Assembly: GCF_000819745.1 (NCBI RefSeq)
Contig: NZ_CDDA01000028.1
Span: forward strand, 186,001-250,000
DNA length: 64,000 bases
Origin: Aeromonas bestiarum
GTDB taxonomy: Bacteria; Pseudomonadota; Gammaproteobacteria; Enterobacterales; Aeromonadaceae
Direction of reading: 5' to 3'
The position numbers were made by a program, and so were the translations under genes. The notes beneath the pieces were generated by a model that saw only the letters and a list, made by a program, of their open reading frames with translations, ran no database searches and was not told the DNA's origin. The first letter of the stretch is position 1. Each line of letters begins with the position of its first letter. Below are positions 55,489 through 64,000 of the stretch, in pieces.

Positions 55489-55971
55489 TTACTGACAATG
55501 CTGCATGGGCGCCTCATCCAATAGCCAGGAAATCCAGCGCCGTTTTGAATTGAGCACGAATCCTTCATCTGCCGCTATGCCTTTTACTATGTAGCCATCT
55601 GCGGCGCGACGTTCCGCCAGCGCAACAAACTGCCATTCGTTGCTATTAATGCGCTCCCCCTTGATTAAGGCTTCGCTTAACTGCTTATTCATCACAATGA
55701 TTGACAGTCCCTCCACAGCGTCTATCCCCAACCCGGTATTTGCAACACGACCCACTGCAACCGGCACCTTGATGGTACAGTGACGCCCTTCGCCATCAAC
55801 ACGGGTATAGCTTCCCTCACCAACCCGGCCCTGCAGCCACAACAGTTTCCCCTGGGTCAGACGCTCTACCGACAATATACCCTGCGCCCCCTTGGGGAAT
55901 GGGTGAATATTGACGGCGTCAGCGAGTGCGACCGGACTTATCAGCATGAGCAACAAGAGGCAATGTTTCAT
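55489..55971 (-). CDS. Secreted protein of unknown function paired with a DUF805 protein
   Basis: A 160-residue protein I do not recognise. The ATG at 55971 follows GAGGGAGG and begins a signal peptide (MKHCLLLLMLISPVALA-DA). The mature part is a small beta-rich domain with few cysteines (one in GRHCTIKV and one at the C-terminus, MQHCQ). Its start overlaps the stop of the upstream DUF805 gene by 4 bp, so the two are translated together. Confidence 0.7.
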   Translation of the reverse strand: MKHCLLLLMLISPVALADAVNIHPFPKGAQGILSVERLTQGKLLWLQGRVGEGSYTRVDGEGRHCTIKVPVAVGRVANTGLGIDAVEGLSIIVMNKQLSEALIKGERINSNEWQFVALAERRAADGYIVKGIAADEGFVLNSKRRWISWLLDEAPMQHCQ

Positions 55972-56309
55972 GATGCCTCCCTCACGGATAGGCGGCCTGA
56001 ACAAGCTTGCCGAGCAAGCAAATAGATCAACACAAAGGGACCCACGCCAGGGACAAAAAAGATCCATCCCCACCATCCCGAGCGATCAATATCGTGCAGC
56101 CGGCGGACTATGATAGCGACCATGGGGATGGTGCTCACCACACTATAACCAACCTCCAAGCCGCTCAGACCATTGGTGCCCACATCCAATGCGATGCACA
56201 TCAGGGTAACCAGCACATGAACCAGCATGAACATCCAGAACTCCTTTCTGGAGGAGCGACCGGAAAAATCAGCATAGCGGCGCCACGCGAGTAAATAAAA
56301 AGAGCACAT
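55968..56309 (-). CDS. DUF805 inner-membrane protein
   Basis: A 113-residue membrane protein with about four TM helices. The DUF805 signature is clear: RRYADFSGRSSRKEFWMF at the N-terminus and RRLHDIDRSGWWGW in the middle. Function unknown. It shares a coupled start/stop with the secreted protein gene. Confidence 0.88.
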   Translation of the reverse strand: MCSFYLLAWRRYADFSGRSSRKEFWMFMLVHVLVTLMCIALDVGTNGLSGLEVGYSVVSTIPMVAIIVRRLHDIDRSGWWGWIFFVPGVGPFVLIYLLARQACSGRLSVREAS

Positions 56310-56365
56310 TCAGGCTATCTCCAGCGTTATTTGGTCACCCATCCTGGGGGCTAACGCAGCGGTAG

Positions 56366-56391
56366 ACGTCCTGAAACCGGTTTTAGGACGT
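56366..56391. promoter_or_regulatory. 26-bp near-perfect palindrome in the DUF805-AraC divergent region
   Basis: ACGTCCT-G-AAACCGGTTT-T-AGGACGT has a single mismatched pair. It lies between divergent genes, 106 bp before the AraC-type regulator, so it is a likely operator. Confidence 0.6.
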
Positions 56392-56496
56392 GCTAAAACC
56401 CGACTTGGTCCGCGACATTCTTCTTTACCTGGATGCAAATCGTTATGCTGGCATGACGTTATCTTTTCACCACCATGACTGGGATCCGGATCGGTT

Positions 56497-57540
56497 ATGC
56501 TCGCAATTCCCTTACCCTTTGTTGTCTCTTTGCTGCTGGTCTTGCTGGCGGTGATCCTGTATGTGCGATTGGCCGACCAAGCAAAAGCGGCTTGCCTGTT
56601 TTTGGCGCTCTGTGCGGCTACCACCGGGCTGGTTGGGCTGCGCTGGACATTCGATATTGCGCTCTTCAGCATGGCCCAGCCACTACTTGCCTCACTGATC
56701 CCTGTGGCCGCCTGGCTCATTTTTACCCATGCAGCCACCGACACCCACAGGGTCGCTTATCACCATGTTGCGGGACCTATATTGGTTGCCGTCAGTCTCT
56801 GCACTCACCCCTTTCTCGCCTTGCCACTGGATGGGATCATTACGGCCATTTATCTGTTTTATGGCATCGCGCTGGTACGCTACTCCGCCAAAGAGCCGCT
56901 GCTTATCCATGTCTCGTTCAGCCATTGGGAAGCCGTGAAAAGGGCAGAGCAGGTGGCGGGCTGGATGCTGTTGTTCTCTGCCATGATAGATGCGGCTATC
57001 TCACTCGACTTTGCGGTTAATCAGGGCGGATATTCCCTTTATATTTTGACGCTCGCTCACCTGGTGCTGCTGCCCGTGCTGGCAATTGCCGTCATCATGG
57101 TGAGCGTAAATACCCCCGCTGTCGAAGATATTGCCCAGCCGCAAATACCGGAGATTCCCAGGGCACCAAGCTCGGAGTCATTATTGACACAAGAGCGGGC
57201 CGACGAGATCGTGGCAAGAGTGGATAGATTGATGCGAGAAAAAGCCAGCTACCTTGACCCGGATCTGACCCTGGCAGCGCTGTCACGCAAACTGGGTATT
57301 CCCGCCAAGCAAATCTCGATGGCGGTCAACCAGGTACACCAGAAGAGCATCTCCAGAGTGGTCAATGAATATCGCATCGAGCATGCAAAACAGGCGTTGC
57401 TCACCACGGATGAGACCATTACCCACATATTGATGAATGCAGGCTTTCAGACCAAATCCAACTTTAATCGCGAGTTTTCCCGCATCGCCGGCCTGACCCC
57501 CAGCGCCTTCAGAAAACAGAGCGAAGCACGGCTCAGGTGA
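56497..57540 (+). CDS. Membrane-bound AraC-family transcriptional regulator
   Basis: A 347-residue protein. About seven hydrophobic segments (residues about 5-205) are followed by an AraC-type double HTH (about 245-340: LTLAALSRKLGIPAKQISMAVN, then ITHILMNAGFQTKSNFNREF and GLTPSAFRK). The HTH tail is in the cytoplasm. The membrane part probably senses a signal. No strong ribosome site precedes the ATG. It diverges from the DUF805 pair across a palindrome. Confidence 0.85.
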   Translation: MLAIPLPFVVSLLLVLLAVILYVRLADQAKAACLFLALCAATTGLVGLRWTFDIALFSMAQPLLASLIPVAAWLIFTHAATDTHRVAYHHVAGPILVAVSLCTHPFLALPLDGIITAIYLFYGIALVRYSAKEPLLIHVSFSHWEAVKRAEQVAGWMLLFSAMIDAAISLDFAVNQGGYSLYILTLAHLVLLPVLAIAVIMVSVNTPAVEDIAQPQIPEIPRAPSSESLLTQERADEIVARVDRLMREKASYLDPDLTLAALSRKLGIPAKQISMAVNQVHQKSISRVVNEYRIEHAKQALLTTDETITHILMNAGFQTKSNFNREFSRIAGLTPSAFRKQSEARLR

Positions 57541-57761
57541 TACGCAGCGAAGCATGATCGCAGGCATGAAACAGTCGCCAAAAGCCGGCCTGCCTGCGAC
57601 TTGGCGGTAACAGAAGAGATCGACCTCATCGTCCATGAATATATGGGATCAGCTTCATCCAGCATGGAAGAGGGGATGGTTGCACACGTTTTGTGCCACC
57701 TTGAATGCCATGGCTGCATTCTCTACAATGACGCACTTTTTATCCATTTCAGGTCATATTG

Positions 57762-58010
57762 ATGAGCGATACCAACACCAAGCCGGCCCTGCCGGATCGC
57801 CTTGCAGGCAACCCGCGCAGCCCGCACCATGTCGCCGCCTGTTTCGAACACCAGATTGGTATTCGACTCAATGGCAAAGAGCGCACCAACGTCGAAGAGT
57901 ATTGCATCAGCGAAGGCTGGGTAAAAATCCCCTCCCCCAAGGCGCTGGATCGTCGCGGTCAGCCCATTCTGATCACCCTGAAAGGCACCGTTGAGGCCTT
58001 TTATCTCTAA
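57762..58010 (+). CDS. DUF3297 family protein
   Basis: An 82-residue protein with the conserved DUF3297 stretch (DRLAGNPRSPHHVAACFEHQ and later CISEGWVKIP). ATG at 57762 follows AGGT by 7 nt. Function unknown. Confidence 0.85.
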   Translation: MSDTNTKPALPDRLAGNPRSPHHVAACFEHQIGIRLNGKERTNVEEYCISEGWVKIPSPKALDRRGQPILITLKGTVEAFYL

Positions 58011-58039
58011 GTGAGTCAGGCGCCTGTCGCCAACAGGGT

Positions 58040-58076
58040 AAAAAAACAAGGCCACCGTCCGGTGGCCTTGTCGTTT
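58040..58076. terminator. bidirectional terminator between DUF3297 gene and puuB
   Basis: CAAGGCCACC-GTCC-GGTGGCCTTG; an A6 tract on the left gives a T-run for puuB, while TCGTTTCT serves the plus strand less well. Confidence 0.88.
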
Positions 58077-58121
58077 CTGGCTTCTGCCCACACCCATAGC
58101 TTGCGGCAGAATCGGCGGCGC

Positions 58122-59399
58122 TTACACCCCCAAGCGGTCGCGCAGGGTATACCAGGCGGCGCCGGCGGCGGTGAAGGGAATGCGGAACAGGCGGCCGCCG
58201 GGGAAGGGGTAGTGCGGCAGCTTGGCGAAGGCATCGAAGCGCTCCGCCTGACCGCTCAATACCTCAGAGAGCAGCTTGCCCGCCAGATGGGTACAGGTGA
58301 CGCCGTGGCCGCTGTAACCCTGCATGTAATAGATGTTGGGACCGATGCGGCCAAACTGCGGCAGGCGCGACAGGGTCAGCAGGAAGTTGCCGGTCCAGGT
58401 GTACTCCACCTTGACGTCCGCCAGCTGCGGGAAGGTTTTCAGCATCTTGGGGATGATCAGCCGCTCGATATCCGCCGGATCCCGCGCGCCATAGACAACG
58501 CCGCCGCCGTAGATCAGCCGGTGATCGCCCGAGGTGCGGTAATAGTCGAGCAGGTAGTTGCAATCTTCCAGGCAGTAGTTTTGCGGCAGGAGCGAACGGG
58601 CCCGCTCCTCCCCCAGCACCTCGGTGGCGACCACCTGAGTGCCGCAGGGCATGCTCTTGCCGGCAAGCTCGGGCACCAGGTTACCGAGATAGGCGTTGCC
58701 GGCCACCACCACGAAGCGCGCCTTCACCGCCCCCTTGGCGGTCTTGACCAGAGCGGGCTGGCCCGGGGTGATGCTGGTGACGGCGGATTGCTCGAAGATC
58801 CTGCCGCCCTGCATGCGGATGGCTTCCGCCTCCCCCAGCGCCAGATTGAGGGGGTGGATATGACCACCGCTCTTGTCGAGCAGGCCACCGACGTAGCGAT
58901 CACTCGCTACCACCTCGCGGATCCCGTCCCCGTCCAGCAGCTCCAGCTTGTCGTTGCCCCACTTCTGCCAACGGGCCTGCTGGGCCTTGAGCTCATGCAG
59001 CTGGCGATCCGTCTCGGCGGCAAAGACCCCGCCCTCCTGCAGGTCGCACTGGATGTTGTAGCGCTGGATGCGATCGCGAATGATCTGGCCCCCCTCAAAC
59101 AACATGGAGCCGAGCAGCCTGGCCTGATCCGGCGGGCAGTTCGCTTCTATGGTGTCGATGTCGCGGCTGTAGGAGTTGACTATCTGGCCGCCGTTGCGAC
59201 CGCTGGCGCCAAAGCCCACCCGGGCCGCCTCCAGCACCACCACCGAATAGCCCTTTTCCACCAGATGCAGCGCGCTGGAGAGGCCGGTGTAGCCCGCGCC
59301 TATGACGCAGACATCGCACTCAAGCTGCTCGGTCAGGGTCGGATAGGGCGCGTGTTTGTTGGCACTGGCTGCGTAGTAACTGTTTACATGCTCGGTCAT
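58122..59399 (-). CDS. puuB: Gamma-glutamylputrescine oxidase
   Basis: A 425-residue FAD-dependent amine oxidase of the DAO family. The Rossmann motif VIGAGYTGLSSALHL lies near residue 33, with ASGRNGGQIV typical of PuuB/OrdL proteins, and a C-terminal FAD motif IYYMQGYSGHGVTCTH. In the Puu route it oxidises gamma-glutamylputrescine to the aldehyde. The gene shares an operon with puuR, which lies 50 bp upstream. Confidence 0.9.
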   Translation of the reverse strand: MTEHVNSYYAASANKHAPYPTLTEQLECDVCVIGAGYTGLSSALHLVEKGYSVVVLEAARVGFGASGRNGGQIVNSYSRDIDTIEANCPPDQARLLGSMLFEGGQIIRDRIQRYNIQCDLQEGGVFAAETDRQLHELKAQQARWQKWGNDKLELLDGDGIREVVASDRYVGGLLDKSGGHIHPLNLALGEAEAIRMQGGRIFEQSAVTSITPGQPALVKTAKGAVKARFVVVAGNAYLGNLVPELAGKSMPCGTQVVATEVLGEERARSLLPQNYCLEDCNYLLDYYRTSGDHRLIYGGGVVYGARDPADIERLIIPKMLKTFPQLADVKVEYTWTGNFLLTLSRLPQFGRIGPNIYYMQGYSGHGVTCTHLAGKLLSEVLSGQAERFDAFAKLPHYPFPGGRLFRIPFTAAGAAWYTLRDRLGV

Positions 59400-59449
59400 G
59401 ATCCTGTTTCCTTACCGGTTCTTTTCCCAAACGAGACATAGTCTCAACA

Positions 59450-60052
59450 CTAGAAGTTGGCCGGGGTATGGGCGCTGACGATGCGGCAGACCTGCCCCGA
59501 CGGATTGCTGAAGCTGTGGGGCTCGCCCGTGTCGATCACGTAGCTGTCCCCGGCACTGAGTTGATAGGCCTGGCCGGCTACCGTCAGGGTCACGGCCCCT
59601 TCCAGCACGGTTCCGACCTCCTCCCCCAGATGCTTGACCTGACCGCCGGTGTCAGTGCCGGGGGCATAGGTCTCCAGCATGAAGCCGAGCTGGCGACGGT
59701 TGTTGCCGTTGTGCACCAGCTTCATGGAAACCCCCTGACTGCCCAGCTCGATCAGCTGATCGGCCTTGATCACCACGCTCGGCGTGCGTCCCTCCTCCTC
59801 GGCGAAGAAGCGCGACAGCGGCAGCTCATAGACGTTGAGCAATTTTTGCAGGGAGGCCACCGACGGGCTCACCTTGTCCTGCTCTATCATGCAGATGGCG
59901 CCATGGGTCAGCCCGCTCAGCTCGGCGACTCGCCGCTGGGAGAGCCCGAGACGACGGCGGGTGGCGGCGAGGCGCTCCCCCATGCTCTTGCCCATCAACG
60001 GGTTATCCGTCATGGTCTGCCACCTTGCCTCTTTTCCTTGTGGTTGCTGCAT
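59450..60052 (-). CDS. puuR: HTH/cupin repressor PuuR
   Basis: A 200-residue regulator: an HTH_3 domain (LGLSQRRVAELSGLTHGAIC) and a C-terminal cupin (HLGEEVGTVLEGAV, DTGEPHSFSNPSG, ending in VSAHTPANF) as in E. coli PuuR. The start at 60052 is preceded by AAGGAGGT with 5-nt spacing, better than the ATG 13 codons later. It should repress the puu and perhaps gab genes until putrescine is present. Confidence 0.92.
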   Translation of the reverse strand: MQQPQGKEARWQTMTDNPLMGKSMGERLAATRRRLGLSQRRVAELSGLTHGAICMIEQDKVSPSVASLQKLLNVYELPLSRFFAEEEGRTPSVVIKADQLIELGSQGVSMKLVHNGNNRRQLGFMLETYAPGTDTGGQVKHLGEEVGTVLEGAVTLTVAGQAYQLSAGDSYVIDTGEPHSFSNPSGQVCRIVSAHTPANF

Positions 60053-60143
60053 CGCCCACCTCCTTGTGTGCCTGCGAACATGTGTGGCGGCCGATCTGTT
60101 CGATGGCGCACCCGGTTAAAATAACGGGTCAATCTGTCGGGTG

Positions 60144-60184
60144 TGTTCGTTATCCTGCACGGCGCATGCCGTTCATTATTTTGC
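60144..60184. promoter_or_regulatory. two possible PuuR operators in the puuR-gabD divergent region
   Basis: The 324-bp gap 60053-60376 has TGTTCGTTATCCT (60144-60156) and CGTTCATTATTTTG (60170-60183). Both resemble TGTTCATTATATTTT, the reverse complement of the PuuR site known from E. coli. Confidence 0.5.
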
Positions 60185-60376
60185 ACACCCAACACCGCGA
60201 AAACCGGTAAAATCGCCCTGACAGCTCCATTTCTAGCATGTACAGCCCAGTTTACTCAAATATATTTAACACTTGAAAAACATTTCGGCTCAATTTATGG
60301 TCTTCCTGTGCTTATTATTCTATACGGTGGCAGCACGGGATGACGTGACCACCCTGACCCACAATCGAGGCTTCTC

Positions 60377-61840
60377 ATGTCAGCATCACAACCTGCTCTC
60401 TCCTTGATCAAATCCCTTGCCTATATAGGTGGCCACTGGTGCGAGGCCCATGGCGGGCAGCGCTTCGAGGTACACAACCCGGCCACCGGTCAGGTCATCA
60501 CCCAGGTGCCCGACATGGACGAGGCGGACACCCGCCGCGCCATCGAGGCCGCCCATGCGGCCCAACCGGCCTGGGCGGCGCTCACCGCCAAGGAGCGCAG
60601 CAACAAACTCTACGCCTGGTTCGAGCTCATCCTGGCCAACCAGGATGAGCTGGCCCGCATCATGACCTGCGAGCAGGGCAAGCCGCTGGCCGAGGCCAAG
60701 GGGGAAGTGGCCTATGGCGCCAGCTTCATCCAGTGGTTCGCGGAAGAGGGCAAGCGCGCCTATGGCCGCACCATTCCGGGTTTCTCCAGCGACCGGCGTC
60801 TGGCCACCATCAAGCAGCCGGTGGGCGTGGTCGCCGCCATCACCCCCTGGAACTTCCCCATCGCCATGATCACCCGCAAGGCGGGCCCGGCGCTGGCCGC
60901 CGGTTGCACCATAGTCATCAAGCCTGCCGCCGAGACACCGCTGTGTGCGCTGGCGCTTGCGGCACTGGCGGAGCAGGCGGGCATCCCTGCCGGGGTCATC
61001 AACATAGTGACCAGCCATCAGGCGGCCGCCGTGGGCAACGAGCTGTGCAACAACAAGACGGTGCGCAAGCTCTCCTTTACCGGCTCCACCCGCATCGGCA
61101 AGCTGTTGATGCGCCAGTGTGCCGACACCATGAAGAAGCTGTCGCTGGAGCTGGGTGGCAACGCCCCCTTCATAGTATTTGACGACGCCGATCTCGATGC
61201 CGCCATCACCGGGGCGCTCGCCTCCAAGTACCGCAACGCCGGCCAGACCTGCGTCTGCGCCAACCGCATCCTGGTGCAGGCCGGTGTCTACGACGCCTTC
61301 GCCGAGAAGCTCACCGCCGCGGTCAAGGCCTTCAAGGTGGGGGACGGCATGAGCGAGGGCACCCAGATTGGCCCGCTGATCAACCCGGCCGCCGCCAACA
61401 AGGTGGCCGAGCTGGTCAGGCAGGCCACCGCCGCCGGGGCCGAGCTGCTGCTGGGGGGCGAAGCCCATCCCGCCGGCCCGCTCTTCTACCAGCCCACCAT
61501 TTTGGGCAAGGTCGACAAGCGCAACCCCATTTTGCAGGAGGAGATCTTCGGCCCGGTCGCCCCGCTGGTGCGTTTCGAGACCGAAGCCGAGGCCATCGCC
61601 ATCGCCAACGACACCCCCTATGGTCTCGCCGCCTACTTCTATGGCCGCGACATAGCCCGGGTGTGGCGGGTGGCCGAGCAGCTGGAATACGGCATGGTGG
61701 GCATCAACGAGGGGATCATCTCCACCGAACTGGCTCCCTTTGGTGGCATCAAGGAGTCGGGCCTGGGTCGCGAAGGCGCGGCCGAGGGGCTGGAGGAGTA
61801 CCTCGAAACCAAATACCTCTGCTTTGGCGGCATTCGCTAG
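60377..61840 (+). CDS. gabD: Succinate-semialdehyde dehydrogenase (NADP+)
   Basis: A 487-residue aldehyde dehydrogenase that turns succinate semialdehyde from GABA into succinate. Cofactor motif ITPWNFPIAMITRKAGPAL, Glu in LELGGNAPF, and the catalytic C292 in NAGQTCVCANR are intact, and the sequence is collinear with E. coli GabD. GAGG precedes the ATG. It is the first gene of the gabD-gabT-puuP group. Confidence 0.95.
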   Translation: MSASQPALSLIKSLAYIGGHWCEAHGGQRFEVHNPATGQVITQVPDMDEADTRRAIEAAHAAQPAWAALTAKERSNKLYAWFELILANQDELARIMTCEQGKPLAEAKGEVAYGASFIQWFAEEGKRAYGRTIPGFSSDRRLATIKQPVGVVAAITPWNFPIAMITRKAGPALAAGCTIVIKPAAETPLCALALAALAEQAGIPAGVINIVTSHQAAAVGNELCNNKTVRKLSFTGSTRIGKLLMRQCADTMKKLSLELGGNAPFIVFDDADLDAAITGALASKYRNAGQTCVCANRILVQAGVYDAFAEKLTAAVKAFKVGDGMSEGTQIGPLINPAAANKVAELVRQATAAGAELLLGGEAHPAGPLFYQPTILGKVDKRNPILQEEIFGPVAPLVRFETEAEAIAIANDTPYGLAAYFYGRDIARVWRVAEQLEYGMVGINEGIISTELAPFGGIKESGLGREGAAEGLEEYLETKYLCFGGIR

Positions 61841-61866
61841 GGGCGGTTTTATACCGGCCCTCCTGG

Positions 61867-62012
61867 TCTCCCCCTTCTTGAGGGGGAGAGCAAACCGGGC
61901 CCGCCCTGCAGGGCGGGATAGTGCCAGCGCAGACAGACAGCAAGACAAGGACGAAGTGAGTGCTCTCCGCCGGGGAGGCTCGCCATCATTGAGACAGGGG
62001 CCCCTGGCCCCT
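61867..62012 (+). other. three stem-loops between gabD and gabT
   Basis: TCTCCCCCT/AGGGGGAGA (61867-61889), CCCGCCC/GGGCGGG (61900-61917) and AGGGGCC/GGCCCCT (61996-62012). None has a T-run. They may protect or process the mRNA, giving separate gabD and gabT levels. Confidence 0.5.
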
Positions 62013-62025
62013 CATGGAGGAAAAC

Positions 62026-63318
62026 ATGAGTCATGCAAACAACAACCAGGCCTGGCAAGCCCGCCGTGAAGCCGCCGTGGTCAACGGCGTCGGCACCCTG
62101 CTGCCGGTGTTTATCGAGCGGGCGAAGAACGCCGAGCTGTGGGATGTGGAGGGCAACCGCTACATCGACTTTGCCTCCGGCATCGCCGTGCTCAACACAG
62201 GCCACAACCACCCGAAAGTGGTGGCGGCGGTGCGCGCGCAGCTCGAGAAGTTCAGCCACACCTGCTTCCAGGTCACCCCCTACCCCGGCTATATAGAGCT
62301 TGCCGAGAAGCTCAACGCCCTGGTGCCAGGATCCACCCCCAAGCGTACCCTGTTTCTCTCCACCGGCGCCGAGGCGGTGGAAAACGCCATCAAGATAGCC
62401 CGCGCCCACACGGGTCGCAGCGGCACCATCGCCTTCAAGGGGGGCTTTCACGGCCGCACCATGATGGGCATGGCGTTGACCGGCAAGGTAGTGCCCTACA
62501 AGACCGGCTTCGGCCCCTTCCCGGGGGAGGTCTATCACCTGCCCTTCCCGAGCGACTACCTGGGGGTGAGCGAGGCCGACGCCCTGGCGGCGCTGGATCT
62601 CTGCTTCAGCTCGGACATAGAGCCGGCCCGGGTCGCGGCCATCATTCTCGAACCCGTGCAGGGTGAGGGTGGCTTCTATGCCGCCTCCCCAAGCTTCATG
62701 CAAAGCCTGCGCAAGCTGTGCGATCAGCACGGCATAGTGCTCATCTGCGACGAGATCCAGAGCGGTTTCTGTCGTACCGGCAAGACCTTTGCCACCGAGT
62801 ACAGCGGCATAGAGCCGGACATCATTACGCTCGCCAAGAGCCTGGCCGGCGGCTTCCCGCTGTCTGCCGTGGTGGGCAAGGCGGCCATCATGAACGCCGC
62901 CAAGCCGGGCGGTCTGGGGGGCACCTATGCGGGCTCGCCCATCGCCTGCGCCGCCGCCCTGGCGGTGCTGGAGGTGATCGAGGAGGAGCGGCTCAACCAG
63001 CAAGCCCTGACCCAGGGTGAGCAGATCAAGGCCCGCCTGCACCAGCTGGCGGAACGCTTCGACTGCATCGGCGACATCCGCGGCCCCGGCGCCATGGTGG
63101 CCATGGAGCTGGTCAAGGGACGCGATGCCGGCCAACCCGATCCGGATCTCACCAAGCGGCTGGTGGCCGAGGCGGGCAAGCGCGGGCTGGTGCTGCTCTC
63201 CTGCGGCGTGCGGGCCAACGTCATCCGCTTCCTGGCCCCCCTCACCGCCTCCCCGGCCTTGATCGAGGAAGGGCTGGGTCTGCTGGAACAGGCTCTCACG
63301 GCCGCCAGTCAAGGCTAG
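62026..63318 (+). CDS. gabT: 4-aminobutyrate aminotransferase
   Basis: A 430-residue class III PLP transaminase that moves the amino group of GABA to 2-oxoglutarate. ATG at 62026 follows GGAGGAAAAC; the ATG four codons earlier is not preferred. PLP lysine K271 is in LAKSLAGGFPLSAV, the Asp in LICDEIQSGFCRTG, and STGAEAVENAIKIAR binds phosphate. It works with GabD on GABA made by the putrescine route. Confidence 0.95.
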   Translation: MSHANNNQAWQARREAAVVNGVGTLLPVFIERAKNAELWDVEGNRYIDFASGIAVLNTGHNHPKVVAAVRAQLEKFSHTCFQVTPYPGYIELAEKLNALVPGSTPKRTLFLSTGAEAVENAIKIARAHTGRSGTIAFKGGFHGRTMMGMALTGKVVPYKTGFGPFPGEVYHLPFPSDYLGVSEADALAALDLCFSSDIEPARVAAIILEPVQGEGGFYAASPSFMQSLRKLCDQHGIVLICDEIQSGFCRTGKTFATEYSGIEPDIITLAKSLAGGFPLSAVVGKAAIMNAAKPGGLGGTYAGSPIACAAALAVLEVIEEERLNQQALTQGEQIKARLHQLAERFDCIGDIRGPGAMVAMELVKGRDAGQPDPDLTKRLVAEAGKRGLVLLSCGVRANVIRFLAPLTASPALIEEGLGLLEQALTAASQG

Positions 63319-63365
63319 ATCCGCGCCGTTTTGCCAGTCGGTGCGAAAAATACCGTCAGATAACC

Positions 63366-63392
63366 GCAGGCCGCCCATCGCGGACGGCCTGC
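63366..63392 (+). other. stem-loop between gabT and puuP
   Basis: GCAGGCCG-11 nt-CGGCCTGC without a T-run, 48 bp after gabT; readthrough into puuP is likely. Confidence 0.45.
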
Positions 63393-63528
63393 TCATACGG
63401 TATCATCGCCGCCCCAAAAAATGATGACAGGAGCGCTTGGCTCCCTCCAAGGCCGAGGCCCCCCTGTCACGGATCCTGCGCCTGCCCGCTGCGCGGGAAA
63501 CCTGCACCGAATTCAAGGAGATAGGCCA

Positions 63529-64000
63529 ATGGCTCCACGCCCGGCTCGATTGAAGCAAACCCTCACCCTGTGGCAAGTGGTGGTGATGGGATTGGCCTAC
63601 ATGACCCCCATGGTAGTGTTCGATACCTTCGGCATCGTCACCGACATCACCCACGGTCATGTCACCACCGCCTACCTGCTGGCCCTGGTCGGCGTGCTCT
63701 TTACCGCCACCAGCTACAGCCAGATGGTGCGTCACTACCCCTCGGCGGGCTCGGCCTACACCTATGCCCAGAAGGAGTTCTCCCCCGTGGTCGGCTTCAT
63801 GGTGGGCTGGTCGTCCCTGCTGGACTATGTCTTCCTGCCGATGATCAACATGCTGCTGGCCAAGATCTATCTAAGCGCCCTCTTCCCCGGCGTCGAGCCC
63901 TGGATCTTCATCTGCGCCATGACGGCCCTGATGACCCTCATCAACCTGCGCGGCATCGATCTGGTGGCCAACCTCAACGGCATCATCATACTGATCCAGA
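63529..64000 (+). CDS. puuP: Putrescine importer PuuP (APC family), 3'-truncated by window edge
   Basis: The first 157 residues of an amino-acid/polyamine permease; the frame runs past the window end. [20 protein letters not shown] and [15 protein letters not shown], then [19 protein letters not shown], follow E. coli PuuP closely, including the spacing of the first TM helices. AAGGAG lies 8 nt before the ATG; the frame is open upstream to another ATG at 63421, which lacks a ribosome site. It should import putrescine for the PuuB route. Confidence 0.9.
   Translation, partial: MAPRPARLKQTLTLWQVVVMGLAYMTPMVVFDTFGIVTDITHGHVTTAYLLALVGVLFTATSYSQMVRHYPSAGSAYTYAQKEFSPVVGFMVGWSSLLDYVFLPMINMLLAKIYLSALFPGVEPWIFICAMTALMTLINLRGIDLVANLNGIIILIQ

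Noticed and set aside
63421-63528. N-terminal extension of PuuP from ATG at 63421
   Set aside because: In frame, but no ribosome site and Pro/Gly/Arg-rich; ATG at 63529 has AAGGAG at good spacing.

Overview
The window is a G+C-rich gammaproteobacterial chromosome segment with dense genes and ordinary core loci (xthA, grpE-dnaK-dnaJ, nadK, recN, hns, lplA, gabDT, puu). Gene content and protein resemblance (PanP-type aspartate decarboxylase, a sucrose scr operon, Mn-dependent pyrophosphatase, MacAB with its own outer-membrane partner, Cus copper pump, Fur-boxed DAHP synthase) point to Aeromonas or a close relative. This is an inference from gene content, not a database match. No tRNA, rRNA, insertion sequence, prophage or CRISPR array was seen.

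Layout. 0-4.5 kb: 3' part of apbE, a receiver-TPR response regulator, a pentapeptide-repeat K+-channel-like protein, xthA. 4.8-9.2 kb: an AcrAB/MexAB-type RND pump without an outer-membrane gene. 9.3-15.3 kb: a copper operon behind a textbook CueR-type promoter (small Met/Cys/His membrane protein, CusB with a fused CusF domain, CusA, separate CusF). 15.3-18.2 kb: more A+T-rich flanks around a secreted GH18 protein, then an unknown lipoprotein. 18.4-21.3 kb: panP and lplA on the minus strand. 21.8-24.2 kb: a fusion of THI5-like sensor, PAS, GGDEF and hemerythrin. 24.3-25.5 kb: an ArsR-type repressor with two YeeE/YedE membrane proteins. 25.7-27.3 kb: a structured leader, a stand-alone ACT-like protein and an MgtC/SapB protein. 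27.4-34 kb: the minus-strand sucrose regulon scrY-scrK-scrA-scrB-scrR with ScrR-type operators placed inside the two promoters. 34.3-36.5 kb: a long leader and mgtE. 36.6-40.8 kb: grpE-dnaK-dnaJ with two heat-shock promoters. 40.9-45.9 kb: nadK, recN with two LexA boxes, a hexanucleotide repeat, ppaC and a usp gene. 46.1-50.6 kb: macA-macB-OMF. 50.7-52.9 kb: two Fur-boxed iron genes. 53.5-58 kb: hns, GNAT, AHSA1, DUF805 and secreted partner, membrane AraC, DUF3297. 58.1-64 kb: puuB-puuR diverging from gabD-gabT-puuP (putrescine/GABA use).

The most interesting signal is a pair of related leader sequences of about 200 nt, one before the ACT-like/MgtC pair and one before mgtE, about 8.6 kb apart. 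They share a near-identical core, the same 65-nt spacing to a second conserved hairpin, and compensatory changes in the stem between them. Downstream of the mgtE copy lies a strong ribosome-binding site with an 11-codon Asp/Pro-rich peptide (MDPDPGACTGD), followed at once by a terminator-like hairpin. The peptide resembles the MgtL leader of enterobacterial mgtA (which begins MEPDP). I infer a two-layer Mg2+-responsive leader control shared by two unlinked loci. I could not match the RNA to a known riboswitch class from memory.
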